Of a stretch of 64,000 bases of DNA, positions 15,112-23,496 are shown in pieces (position 1 is the stretch's first letter; each line of letters opens with the position of its first letter). Both the position numbers and the translations under genes were made by a program. The notes under the pieces are model-generated. The model searched no databases. It saw only the letters and a program-made list of their open reading frames with translations, and had not been told where the DNA came from. Source of the stretch: Pseudomonas sp. URIL14HWK12:I12 (GTDB taxonomy: Bacteria; Pseudomonadota; Gammaproteobacteria; Pseudomonadales; Pseudomonadaceae); NCBI RefSeq assembly GCF_003097135.1, contig NZ_QEQL01000005.1:310001-374000 (forward strand), given 5' to 3'.

Positions 15112-16037
15112 CCGATACCGCGCCAGCTCAGCCTGGCGCGCCTGCCTTGCCCATGAATACGCCTGCCTATATTGGTCGCTTCGCCCCCACCCCTAGCGGT
15201 TACCTGCACTTCGGCTCGCTGATCGCCGCCCTGGCGTCCTACCTCGACGCACGCGCCGCCAATGGCCAGTGGCTGGTGCGCATGGAAGACCTCGACCCGC
15301 CCCGCGAGCAACCCGGCGCAGCCGACGCCATACTGCGCACGCTCGAAAGCTATGGCCTGGAATGGGACGGCCCGGTGTTGTACCAAAGCCAGCGGCATGA
15401 GGCTTACCAGGCCATCATCGACCAATGGCTGCGCCATGGCCTGGCCTATGCCTGCACCTGCTCGCGAAAAGCGCTCGAGCCCTATCAGGGTGTGTACCCA
15501 GGCCTGTGCCGCAACGCGGGCCACCCGTGGCACGACGCGGCCATCCGCATACGCGTACCGGAGCTTCGCTATGGTTTCGACGACCGGGTGCAGGGGCACT
15601 TTGAGCAGCACCTGGGCGAGCAGGCCGGCGATTTCGTGATTCTGCGCCGCGACGGCCTTTATGCCTACCAGTTGGCGGTAGTGCTCGATGATGGCCTGCA
15701 GGGGGTCACCGACATCGTGCGCGGTGCTGACCTGCTCGACTCCACCCCGCGCCAGCTCTACCTGCAGGAACTGCTGGGGCTACCGGCCCCACGCTATCTG
15801 CATCTGCCGCTGATCACCCAACCTGATGGTCACAAGCTGGGTAAACGCTATCGCTCGCCACCGCTCGAAGCGGATCAGGCGCCCGCATTGCTTACCCGAG
15901 CCCTGCGCGCCTTGGGCCAGCCCCTACCCGATGCCACCGGTCGCCTGGCGGTGAGCGAGATTCTCCCGTGGGCCATCGAGCACTGGACCCCTACCGCCAT
16001 TCCAGGCCTGGCCACCCTGCCTGAGGCCAGCCTGTAA
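15108..16037 (+). CDS. gluQ: Glutamyl-Q tRNA(Asp) synthetase
   Basis: Truncated glutamyl-tRNA synthetase paralogue that attaches glutamate to queuosine-34 of tRNA-Asp. The 309 residues have the class I catalytic core but no anticodon-binding domain. Visible are the HIGH-like motif APTPSGYLHFGSL, zinc ligands C-T-C-S...C-R-N, and the KMSKS-like loop H-K-L-G-K-R-Y. The ATG at 15108 overlaps the dksA stop by four bases; ATG 15153, just before the conserved YIGRFAPTPSG, is an alternative. The dksA-gluQ pair is conserved in gammaproteobacteria. Confidence 0.95.
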   Translation: MTDTAPAQPGAPALPMNTPAYIGRFAPTPSGYLHFGSLIAALASYLDARAANGQWLVRMEDLDPPREQPGAADAILRTLESYGLEWDGPVLYQSQRHEAYQAIIDQWLRHGLAYACTCSRKALEPYQGVYPGLCRNAGHPWHDAAIRIRVPELRYGFDDRVQGHFEQHLGEQAGDFVILRRDGLYAYQLAVVLDDGLQGVTDIVRGADLLDSTPRQLYLQELLGLPAPRYLHLPLITQPDGHKLGKRYRSPPLEADQAPALLTRALRALGQPLPDATGRLAVSEILPWAIEHWTPTAIPGLATLPEASL

Positions 16038-16056
16038 GCCCACCCAGCTTTTTCTT

Positions 16057-16089
16057 GAAGCTTGCCACTCGCAGCTTGTAGCTTCGAAC
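16057..16089. repeat. Foldback sequence between gluQ and cbrX
   Basis: GAAGCT (16057-16062) and AGCTTC (16080-16085) form a stem around an AGCTTG-containing loop. There is no T run, so it is not a convincing terminator. AGCTTG-rich foldbacks look like a dispersed intergenic element, but only one copy is seen here. Confidence 0.3.
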
Positions 16090-16157
16090 GCCTGGCTTAG
16101 CTACCATCGCCGGCTACGATCCGCGCGGGTGTGGCGAGCCAAGAGTGAGAGGTAATC

Positions 16158-16334
16158 ATGTACATCTACCGCTTGGTGCTACTGCTGGTGGTCGGCATCT
16201 ATCTGTTTTCCCCGGCCATCATGGACTGGTGGATCGAGCCCACCGGCGCCTGGTACCGGCCGTATCTGCTGTGGCTGATCCTCATCGTGGTGGCGTTCAT
16301 CCTGCAGAGCCAGCGAGATGCCGATGAGCTTTAG
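16158..16334 (+). CDS. cbrX: CbrX, small membrane protein upstream of CbrA
   Basis: A 58-residue inner-membrane protein with two hydrophobic segments (about 4-22 and 36-51) separated by MDWWIEPTGAWYRP. ATG 16158 has GAGAGGTAA upstream. Its last 17 bases overlap the start of cbrA, so the two are translationally coupled. A small gene called cbrX that forms the cbrXA unit is described for P. putida, and position and size fit. Molecular function is unknown; it may assist insertion or activity of the transporter-like sensor CbrA. Confidence 0.85.
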   Translation: MYIYRLVLLLVVGIYLFSPAIMDWWIEPTGAWYRPYLLWLILIVVAFILQSQRDADEL

Positions 16335-19293
16335 CCTCACCCAGATGGTCCTGGTGACCGCTGCCTACCTGCTGGTGCTGTTCGGCGTGGCCTGGGTGAG
16401 CGAGCGCGGCCTGCTGCCGCGCGCACTCACCCGCCACCCGCTCACCTACACCCTTTCACTGGGCGTCTACGCCAGTGCGTGGGCGTTCTACGGCACCGTA
16501 GGCCTGGCCTATGAATACGGCTACGGTTTCCTGGCCTGCTATCTGGGCGTTTCAGGCGCCTTCCTGCTGGCGCCGGTGCTGCTGTACCCGATCCTGCGTA
16601 TCACCCGCACCTACCAGCTCTCCTCGCTGGCCGACCTCTTCGCCTTCCGCTTTCGCAGCACCTGGGCAGGCGCGCTGACCACCCTCTTCATGCTCATAGG
16701 CGTGCTGCCCTTGCTGGCCCTGCAGATCCAGGCGGTGGCTGATTCGATCGGCATCCTCAGCCGGCAATTGGTGCAGAACAAGGTAGCGATCGGCTACTGC
16801 GTGATGGTGGCACTGATCACGCTGTTCTTCGGCTCGCGCCACATCGCCTCACGTGAAAAGCACGAAGGCCTGGTATTCGCCATCGCCTTCGAGTCCCTGA
16901 TCAAGCTGGTGGCCATGGCCGGTATCGGGCTTTACGCACTGTATGGGGTGTTTGGCGGCCCGCATGCGCTGGAGCAATGGCTGCTGCAGAACCAGATGGC
17001 CCTCACCGCCCTGCACACCCCTTTGCAGGAAGGCCCCTGGCGCACGCTGCTGCTGGTGTTCTTCGCCTCGGCCATCGTAATGCCGCACATGTATCACATG
17101 GCCTTCACCGAGAACCTCAACCCCCGCGCTCTGGTGAGTGCAAGCTGGGGTTTGCCGTTGTTCCTGTTGCTGATGAGCCTGGCGGTGCCGTTGGTGCTGT
17201 GGGCAGGCCTGCAACTGGGCGTGAGCACCACACCTGAATACTTCACCCTGGGCGTGGGCATCGCCTCGCAGCACCCGATGCTCGCCCTGCTGGCTTACGT
17301 GGGCGGGCTATCGGCGTCCAGTGGCCTGATCATCGTGACCACCCTGGCGCTCTCGGGCATGGCCCTGAACCACCTGGTACTTCCCCTCTACCAGCCCCCT
17401 GCCGAAGGCAGCATCTATCGCTGGCTGAAGTGGACCCGCCGTGGGCTGATCGTTGCGATCCTGGCAGCAGGCTATGGCTTCTACCTGGTCCTGGGGACCC
17501 GCCAGGACCTGGCGCACCTGGGTATCGTCGCTTTCGTCGCGACATTGCAGTTCCTGCCTGGGGTGTTGTCGGTGCTCTACTGGCCCACGGCGAATCGGCG
17601 CGGCTTCATCGCCGGCCTGCTCGGCGGCATGCTGGTGTGGATGATCACCATGCTGATGCCGCTGCTGAGCGACGTTCAGGGCTTCTATGTGCCGCTGCTG
17701 AACCTGGTCTACGTAATGGACGACACCAGTTGGCATATGGCAGCGATCGCTTCGCTGGCGGTGAACGTGCTGCTGTTCACCCTGATCTCGCTGTTCAGCA
17801 GCGCCAGCGCCGAGGAAGTCAGCGCAGCAGAGGCCTGCACCGTCGACAACGTGCGCCGCCCGCAACGCCGCGAGCTCTACGCGGCCTCCCCCCAGGAATT
17901 TGCCACCCAATTGGCCAAGCCACTGGGCGCGCGCACGGCTCAGCGGGAAGTGGAGCAGGCACTGCGCGACCTCTACCTGCCCTTCGACGAGCGGCGCCCT
18001 TATGCACTGCGCCGCTTGCGCGACCGCATCGAGGCCAACCTTTCCGGCCTGATGGGCCCAAGCGTTGCCCAGGACATCGTCGAAACCTTCCTCCCCTACA
18101 AGGCAGCCGGGGGCGAAAGTTACGTCACCGAAGACATCCACTTCATCGAAAGCCGCCTGGAAGACTACCACTCCCGCCTGACCGGCCTTGCCGCCGAGCT
18201 CGATGCCCTGCGCCGCTACCATCGCCAGACCCTTCAGGAACTGCCCATGGGGGTGTGCTCGCTGGCCACCGACCACGAGATCCTGATGTGGAACAAAGCC
18301 ATGGAAGAGCTGACCGGCATCAGCTCGCTGCGCGTGGTCGGCTCGCGCCTGGCCACGCTGGACGAGCCTTGGCGCGGCCTGCTGCTTGGCTTCATCAACC
18401 TGCCCGACCAGCATCTGCACAAACAGAACCTCGCGATCGACGGCCATACCCGGTGGCTCAACCTGCACAAGGCTGCCATCGCCGAACCCTTGGCAACAGG
18501 CAGCAGTGGCCTGGTGCTGCTGGTCGAAGACCACACCGATACGCAATTGCTCGAAGACAAACTGGTGCATTCCGAACGCCTTGCCAGCATCGGCCGGCTG
18601 GCGGCCGGGGTGGCCCACGAAATCGGCAACCCGATCACCGGCATCGCCTGCCTTGCACAGAACCTTCGCGAAGAGCGCGAGGAAGACGGCGAAATCAGCG
18701 AGCTGAGCAGCCAGATCCTCGAGCAGACCAAGCGCGTATCGCGCATCGTGCAGTCATTGATGAGCTTTGCGCATGCCGGCAGCCACCAGGCCAGCGAGGA
18801 GCCGGTGAACCTTGCGCAGGTGGCTCAGGACGCGATCGGGCTGTTGGCACTGAACCGTCGAAACTTCGAGATACATTTTTTCAACCTGTGCGAGCCCGGC
18901 CATTGGGCCGAAGGCGATCCGCAGCGCCTGGCCCAGGTATTGATCAATTTGCTCTCCAATGCCCGCGACGCCTCCCCACCCGGCAGCGCAGTACGGGTGC
19001 GCAGCGAAGCGACCGAACACACCGTTGACCTGATCGTGGAGGACGAAGGCAGCGGCATTCCGAAAAACATCATGGACCGGCTTTTCGAACCCTTCTTCAC
19101 GACCAAAGACCCCGGCGAAGGCACTGGCCTGGGGCTGGCTCTGGTCTATTCGATCGTGGAGGAGCATTATGGACAAATCACCATCGACAGCCCGGCTGAC
19201 GTAGAACGGCAGCTCGGCACCCGCATCCGGGTGACCCTGCCACGGCACAACGAAGCCACGTCTACTGGCAAACGAGACCGTCGAGAGAATTGA
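16318..19293 (+). CDS. cbrA: Sensor histidine kinase CbrA with SLC5 transporter-like domain
   Basis: Inner-membrane sensor of the CbrAB system controlling carbon/nitrogen balance and catabolite repression. It has 991 residues from ATG 16318; ATG 16324 is two codons in. Order: about 13 membrane segments of a sodium/solute (SLC5) transporter-like domain (1-490), a STAC-like linker (about 500-560), PAS (about 635-740), HisKA with phospho-acceptor His767 in GVAHEIGNP, and the ATPase domain with N box LINLLSNARDA and G boxes DEGSGIP and GEGTGLGLAL. Coupled to cbrX upstream; only four bases separate it from cbrB. Confidence 0.97.
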   Translation: MPMSFSLTQMVLVTAAYLLVLFGVAWVSERGLLPRALTRHPLTYTLSLGVYASAWAFYGTVGLAYEYGYGFLACYLGVSGAFLLAPVLLYPILRITRTYQLSSLADLFAFRFRSTWAGALTTLFMLIGVLPLLALQIQAVADSIGILSRQLVQNKVAIGYCVMVALITLFFGSRHIASREKHEGLVFAIAFESLIKLVAMAGIGLYALYGVFGGPHALEQWLLQNQMALTALHTPLQEGPWRTLLLVFFASAIVMPHMYHMAFTENLNPRALVSASWGLPLFLLLMSLAVPLVLWAGLQLGVSTTPEYFTLGVGIASQHPMLALLAYVGGLSASSGLIIVTTLALSGMALNHLVLPLYQPPAEGSIYRWLKWTRRGLIVAILAAGYGFYLVLGTRQDLAHLGIVAFVATLQFLPGVLSVLYWPTANRRGFIAGLLGGMLVWMITMLMPLLSDVQGFYVPLLNLVYVMDDTSWHMAAIASLAVNVLLFTLISLFSSASAEEVSAAEACTVDNVRRPQRRELYAASPQEFATQLAKPLGARTAQREVEQALRDLYLPFDERRPYALRRLRDRIEANLSGLMGPSVAQDIVETFLPYKAAGGESYVTEDIHFIESRLEDYHSRLTGLAAELDALRRYHRQTLQELPMGVCSLATDHEILMWNKAMEELTGISSLRVVGSRLATLDEPWRGLLLGFINLPDQHLHKQNLAIDGHTRWLNLHKAAIAEPLATGSSGLVLLVEDHTDTQLLEDKLVHSERLASIGRLAAGVAHEIGNPITGIACLAQNLREEREEDGEISELSSQILEQTKRVSRIVQSLMSFAHAGSHQASEEPVNLAQVAQDAIGLLALNRRNFEIHFFNLCEPGHWAEGDPQRLAQVLINLLSNARDASPPGSAVRVRSEATEHTVDLIVEDEGSGIPKNIMDRLFEPFFTTKDPGEGTGLGLALVYSIVEEHYGQITIDSPADVERQLGTRIRVTLPRHNEATSTGKRDRREN

Positions 19294-19297
19294 CTCA

Positions 19298-20737
19298 ATG
19301 CCTCACATTCTTATCGTCGAAGACGAAACCATCATTCGCTCTGCCTTGCGCCGCCTGCTCGAGCGCAATCAGTACCAGGTCAGTGAAGCCGGCTCGGTGC
19401 AGGAAGCCCAGGAACGTTTCGCCTTAAGCGGTTTCGACCTGATCATCAGTGACCTGCGCCTGCCCGGCGCGCCGGGCACCGAACTGATTCGCCTGGGCGA
19501 AGGCCGCCCGGTGCTGATCATGACCAGCTACGCCAGCCTGCGCTCGGCGGTCGACTCAATGAAGATGGGTGCGGTGGACTATATCGCCAAGCCCTTCGAC
19601 CACGACGAAATGCTTCAGGCAGTGGCGCGTATCCTGCGTGACCGGGCCGCTGTGCCCGCCCCCGCCGCCAGCAGCGATGCACGCCCCGCTGCCCGTGGAG
19701 ACAAGCCGGCAGCCGAACCTGCCAATGGCGAGATCGGCATCATCGGCTCTTGCCCACCGATGCAAGACCTCTACGGCAAGATCCGCAAGGTCGCGCCTAC
19801 CGACTCGAATGTGCTGGTGCAAGGTGAGTCTGGCACGGGCAAGGAGCTGGTCGCCCGGGCACTGCACAATCTTTCACGGCGCGCCAAGGCCACGATGATT
19901 TCGGTCAACTGTGCGGCGATCCCCGAAAGCTTGATCGAGTCCGAGCTGTTCGGCCATGAAAAAGGCGCCTTCACAGGTGCCAGTGCTGGCCGTGCGGGGC
20001 TGGTGGAGGCTGCCGACGGTGGCACGCTCTTTCTGGACGAGATCGGCGAGCTGCCGCTTGAAGCCCAGGCACGCCTGCTACGCGTGTTGCAGGAAGGTGA
20101 AATTCGGCGGGTCGGCTCGGTGCAATCGCAGAAGGTCGACGTGCGCCTGGTAGCCGCCACGCACCGTGACCTGAAAACCCTGGCCAAAACCGGCCAGTTC
20201 CGCGAAGACCTCTATTACCGTCTCAACGTTATCGCGCTGAAGCTCCCCGCCCTGCGCGAGCGCGGCAGCGATGTGATCGAGATCGCCAACGTGTTCCTGG
20301 CCCGGCAAAGCGCGCGGCTCAGGCGCACAGGCCTGCGCTTCAGCGCCAACGCCGAGCGCGCGATCCGCCACTACAGCTGGCCGGGTAACGTACGCGAGCT
20401 GGAGAACGCCGTGGAGCGTTCGGTGATCCTCAGTGAAGGCGATGAAATCTCCTCGGACCTGCTTGGGATCGATCTGGAGCCCGGAGACCTGCCAGAGATC
20501 GACGCGTTCGTCGGCATGCCCGCCCAGACCACAGTGGCTAACACTGCCAACGCCCATGACCCAAGCGAGGACTTGTCGCTGGAAGACTACTTCCAGCATT
20601 TCGTGCTTGAGCACCAAGACCACATGACCGAAACCGAACTGGCCCGCAAATTGGGCGTGAGCCGCAAGTGCCTGTGGGAGCGTCGGCAACGCTTGGGCAT
20701 TCCTCGCCGCAAATCCAGCCTGGCTAACGAAGGCTGA
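19298..20737 (+). CDS. cbrB: Sigma-54-dependent response regulator CbrB
   Basis: NtrC-type activator of 479 residues. The receiver domain (1-115) has acceptor Asp52 in LIISDLRLPG. The AAA+ domain has Walker A GESGTGKE (about 176-183), the sigma-54 contact loop G-A-F-T-G-A (about 221) and Walker B TLFLDEIGE. The C-terminal Fis-type helix-turn-helix is LARKLGVSRKCLWERRQRLG (about 447-466). Phosphorylated CbrB with RpoN activates crcZ, which lies directly downstream here with matching sites. Confidence 0.97.
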   Translation: MPHILIVEDETIIRSALRRLLERNQYQVSEAGSVQEAQERFALSGFDLIISDLRLPGAPGTELIRLGEGRPVLIMTSYASLRSAVDSMKMGAVDYIAKPFDHDEMLQAVARILRDRAAVPAPAASSDARPAARGDKPAAEPANGEIGIIGSCPPMQDLYGKIRKVAPTDSNVLVQGESGTGKELVARALHNLSRRAKATMISVNCAAIPESLIESELFGHEKGAFTGASAGRAGLVEAADGGTLFLDEIGELPLEAQARLLRVLQEGEIRRVGSVQSQKVDVRLVAATHRDLKTLAKTGQFREDLYYRLNVIALKLPALRERGSDVIEIANVFLARQSARLRRTGLRFSANAERAIRHYSWPGNVRELENAVERSVILSEGDEISSDLLGIDLEPGDLPEIDAFVGMPAQTTVANTANAHDPSEDLSLEDYFQHFVLEHQDHMTETELARKLGVSRKCLWERRQRLGIPRRKSSLANEG

Positions 20738-20792
20738 ACCGCTTCAGCTAGCAAGCCGCTCTAGCATGGGCCTTTGGTAGCACCGACCAAGG

Positions 20793-20877
20793 TGTTACCA
20801 GCGGCTCGAAAGCCGTAACACTTGGCGAGGCAATCAGTAACAAAAAAGCCGTGTAGCCTTTGTTCAAAAAAGCTACA
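20793..20877 (+). promoter_or_regulatory. CbrB-type upstream activating sites for crcZ
   Basis: A perfect inverted repeat TGTTAC-N16-GTAACA lies at 20793-20820. A second, degenerate one, TGTAGC-N14-GCTACA, lies at 20852-20877, with an extra GTAACA half-site at 20837-20842. The TGTTAC/GTAACA dyad is the CbrB recognition pattern known upstream of crcZ. The sites end about 40 bases before the -24 element, a normal enhancer position. Confidence 0.75.
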
Positions 20878-20916
20878 GATTCCATCAAGCCATTGTTTTT
20901 AAAGGGTTTTGAAAAG

Positions 20917-20935
20917 TTGGCACGGCGCCTGCTTT
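20917..20935 (+). promoter_or_regulatory. Sigma-54 (RpoN) promoter of crcZ
   Basis: TTGGCACGGCGCCTGCTTT matches the -24/-12 consensus, with GG at 20919-20920 and GC at 20931-20932, ten bases apart. The predicted transcription start is near 20944. Confidence 0.9.
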
Positions 20936-20943
20936 ATCTACGT

Positions 20944-21310
20944 TACAAGAACAATAACAAGCGAAACACCCATAACAAGAACAACACGAATCGGCTCACG
21001 CATAACAAGAACAAGACGGCATGAGGCGCAGCTAACTGATTCTTTTGAAGAGGTATTGTTTTCGGGCTTTGCCCTCGCAACCGGCGAAAAGAACAACACT
21101 GCGATCAAGCAGCTCGGCACTGGTTGGACCTTCGGTCATCTCAATACGGCGTTCAAAGCAATCCGTTTGCTCTTGGCCCCCTTCTGGGGGGCGATCCCAC
21201 GAAGCCATTGGCATCACGGGTAGGGCGTTCAACAAAAACAAGAAGCCCGCTAGAAAAACAACAACGAGCAGATCAGACTTCCGGGGGAGCTTAGGCTCCC
21301 CTAGTGGTTT
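20944..21310 (+). ncRNA. crcZ: CrcZ small RNA (antagonist of Hfq/Crc)
   Basis: Regulatory RNA of about 365 nt in the cbrB-pcnB gap, the conserved location of crcZ. It sequesters Hfq/Crc through A-rich catabolite-activity motifs and so relieves catabolite repression. Six such motifs are visible: at 20945-20960, 20975-20985, 21005-21015, 21087-21098, 21231-21243 and 21254-21264. The first three share ACAAGAACAA at exactly 30-nt intervals. The 5' end comes from the sigma-54 promoter. The 3' end is placed at the GGGGAGC/GCTCCCC hairpin and is approximate. Confidence 0.92.
21284..21301 (+). terminator. Candidate terminator hairpin of crcZ
   Basis: Stem GGGGAGC / GCTCCCC with a TTAG loop, followed by TAGTGGTTTCC. 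The U tract is weak, so termination may be incomplete or read into pcnB. Confidence 0.55.
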
Positions 21311-21454
21311 CCGGGGTTCCGAAACCGCTCCATTCCCTTCCGGGCCATCTTCGACGGCGCCTTACACCATCCTGTTACTAAATGCTAGAATCCCCGCCCA
21401 TCATGCGGTCGTCGCTCTGCGCGTGGCCGGCCATTCCCTGACACAGTGCATCCC

Positions 21455-22828
21455 ATGCTGAAAAAGCTGTTCCAGTCGATTCGCCCTTCCGGGCGCCCCT
21501 CGCACGCGCTTCGCACTACGCCGCAAGTGCTTGGCAGCCAGCAGCACTCGCTGCAGCGCCAACAATTCAGCCGCCATGCGGTCGGCATCGTCGAGCGCCT
21601 GCAACAGGCCGGCTACCAGGCCTACCTGGTAGGCGGCTGCGTGCGCGACCTGCTGCTCGGCATCACTCCCAAGGATTTCGACGTCGCCACCAGCGCGACG
21701 CCAGAACAGGTCCGAGCTGAATTTCGCAATGCGCGTATCATTGGCCGGCGCTTCAAGCTGGTTCACGTGCACTTCGGCCGCGAAATCATCGAGGTGGCGA
21801 CCTTCCGCGCCAACCACCCTGAAGATGAAGCCGAAGACAGCCGCCACTCTTCGCGCAACGAAAGCGGGCGAATCCTGCGTGACAACGTCTACGGCACTCT
21901 TGAAGAAGACGCCCAACGTCGCGACTTCACCATCAATGCCCTGTATTACGACCCTGTAGCCGAGCGCATTCTCGACTACGCAGGCGGCGTGCACGATGTG
22001 CGCAACAAGTTGATTCGCCTGATCGGCGACCCGACCCAGCGCTACCAGGAAGACGCTGTGCGCATGCTGCGTGCCGTGCGCTTCGCAGCAAAGCTCGACT
22101 TCGGTATCGAGCGGCGCACGGTCGAGCCGATTCGCGGCCTGGCCGCCAGCCTGCGGGATATCCCCGCGGCGCGCCTGTTCGAAGAAACGCTGAAGCTGTT
22201 CCTTTCAGGCCACGGCGCGACGGTCTATGAAATGCTGGTCGACCTGCACCTGTTCGACGCCCTGTTCCCCGCCAGTGCCTATGCGCTGGAGCATGAGCCT
22301 GAATACACCCATACACTGATCCGCAACGCTTTGGTCAACACTGACCTGCGCGTAGCCCAAGGCAAGCCGGTTACCCCGGCCTTCCTGTTCGCGGCGCTGC
22401 TGTGGCCAGCCCTGCCAATGCGCGCGGCCTACCTGCAGGGCCAGGGCTTGCCGCCCATTCCGGCGATGCAGGAAGCGGCACACGGGTTGATCAGCGAACA
22501 ATGCCAGCGCATTGCTATCCCCAAGCGCTTCACCTTGCCGATCAAGGAAATCTGGGACATGCAGGAGCGCCTTCCGCGGCGCACCGGCAAGCGCGCCGAT
22601 GTGCTGCTCGAAAACCCGCGTTTCCGGGCGGGCTACGACTTCCTGTTGCTGCGCGAATCTGCCGGCGAGCAGACCAACGGCCTGGGCCAATGGTGGACCG
22701 AGTATCAGGAACTGCCCGACCGTGACCGCCGCGCGATGATCAGCGAACTGGCGGGTGGCGATGAAGACAGCGGCGCCGCCCCGCGCAAGCGCCGGCGCAA
22801 CAGCAAGCGCAAGAGCGACGCGGAGTGA
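21455..22828 (+). CDS. pcnB: Poly(A) polymerase I
   Basis: Adds 3' poly(A) tails that mark RNA for decay. The protein has 457 residues from ATG 21455; an in-frame GTG at 21446 is possible and neither start has a strong ribosome-binding site. The nucleotidyltransferase motif AYLVGGCVRDLLLGITPKDF (about 55-74) is followed by F-D-V-A-T-S-A-T. The polymerase head/RNA-binding regions follow, and the C-terminal tail is basic (R-K-R-R-R-N-S-K-R-K). Distinction from CCA-adding enzyme rests on length and the basic tail. The stop overlaps folK. Confidence 0.94.
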   Translation: MLKKLFQSIRPSGRPSHALRTTPQVLGSQQHSLQRQQFSRHAVGIVERLQQAGYQAYLVGGCVRDLLLGITPKDFDVATSATPEQVRAEFRNARIIGRRFKLVHVHFGREIIEVATFRANHPEDEAEDSRHSSRNESGRILRDNVYGTLEEDAQRRDFTINALYYDPVAERILDYAGGVHDVRNKLIRLIGDPTQRYQEDAVRMLRAVRFAAKLDFGIERRTVEPIRGLAASLRDIPAARLFEETLKLFLSGHGATVYEMLVDLHLFDALFPASAYALEHEPEYTHTLIRNALVNTDLRVAQGKPVTPAFLFAALLWPALPMRAAYLQGQGLPPIPAMQEAAHGLISEQCQRIAIPKRFTLPIKEIWDMQERLPRRTGKRADVLLENPRFRAGYDFLLLRESAGEQTNGLGQWWTEYQELPDRDRRAMISELAGGDEDSGAAPRKRRRNSKRKSDAE

Positions 22829-23313
22829 TCCGCACTTATATCGGCCTGGGCAGTAACCTGGCCGATCCAGCGGCGCAGCTCGCCAATGCGGTGAAGGCAC
22901 TGCAGCAACTGCCCAGCAGCCAGTGGGTTGGGCTTTCCTCGCTGTATACCAGCGACTCCATCCTGCCAGGCCAGCCTCGCTATACCAATGCGGTCGCCGC
23001 ACTCGATACCCATCTGGCGCCGCTGGCCCTGCTCGATGCCTTGCAGGCGATCGAAAACGCCCAGGGCCGCCTGCGCGCCGAGCGCTGGGGCCCGCGCACG
23101 CTCGACCTGGATGTTCTCCTGTACGGCGACAAGGTGATCGATGAGCCACGCCTGCGCGTGCCGCACCCCGAGATGCAGGCCCGCGCCTTCGTTCTCTATC
23201 CACTTGCGGAACTGGTACCTGAAGCCTACGCGCTCAGCGATGGCCGAACGTTGCGCGAGCTTCTTCAGGCCTGCCCGTTCATCGGCCTTGAGCGCCTAGG
23301 CCCGCCGCAGTAA
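22825..23313 (+). CDS. folK: 2-amino-4-hydroxy-6-hydroxymethyldihydropteridine pyrophosphokinase
   Basis: Folate pathway enzyme that transfers pyrophosphate from ATP to hydroxymethyl-dihydropterin. The 162 residues begin at GTG 22825, overlapping the pcnB stop by four bases (GTGA). Signatures: TYIGLGSNLADP at the N-terminus, ERWGPRTLDLDVLLYGD (about 90-106) carrying the two Mg-binding aspartates, and LRVPHPEMQARAFVL. The next folate enzyme in this window, folP, is 21 kb away in a different operon. Confidence 0.96.
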   Translation: MIRTYIGLGSNLADPAAQLANAVKALQQLPSSQWVGLSSLYTSDSILPGQPRYTNAVAALDTHLAPLALLDALQAIENAQGRLRAERWGPRTLDLDVLLYGDKVIDEPRLRVPHPEMQARAFVLYPLAELVPEAYALSDGRTLRELLQACPFIGLERLGPPQ

Positions 23314-23496
23314 CACCTCGGTAACATACCGGTAACAGCGTGATTGACTTCCTGCCATGGCGTCGGGACTATAGGCCGCCCTGCCCGGACGGCCGGGTGG
23401 ACGGGTTGAACCAGCGGTGGCGCAAAACCTTGCGGAAGATGAGGTCAGCCCTGCCAGTGCCGCAACGACGCCTGCGGCCGACCGAGGAAACTTTTC

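Noticed and set aside
20945..21015. Evenly spaced 30-nt repeats as a mini CRISPR array
   Set aside because: The repeat unit is only 10-14 A-rich bases, there are no cas genes, and the location and promoter identify the region as crcZ.
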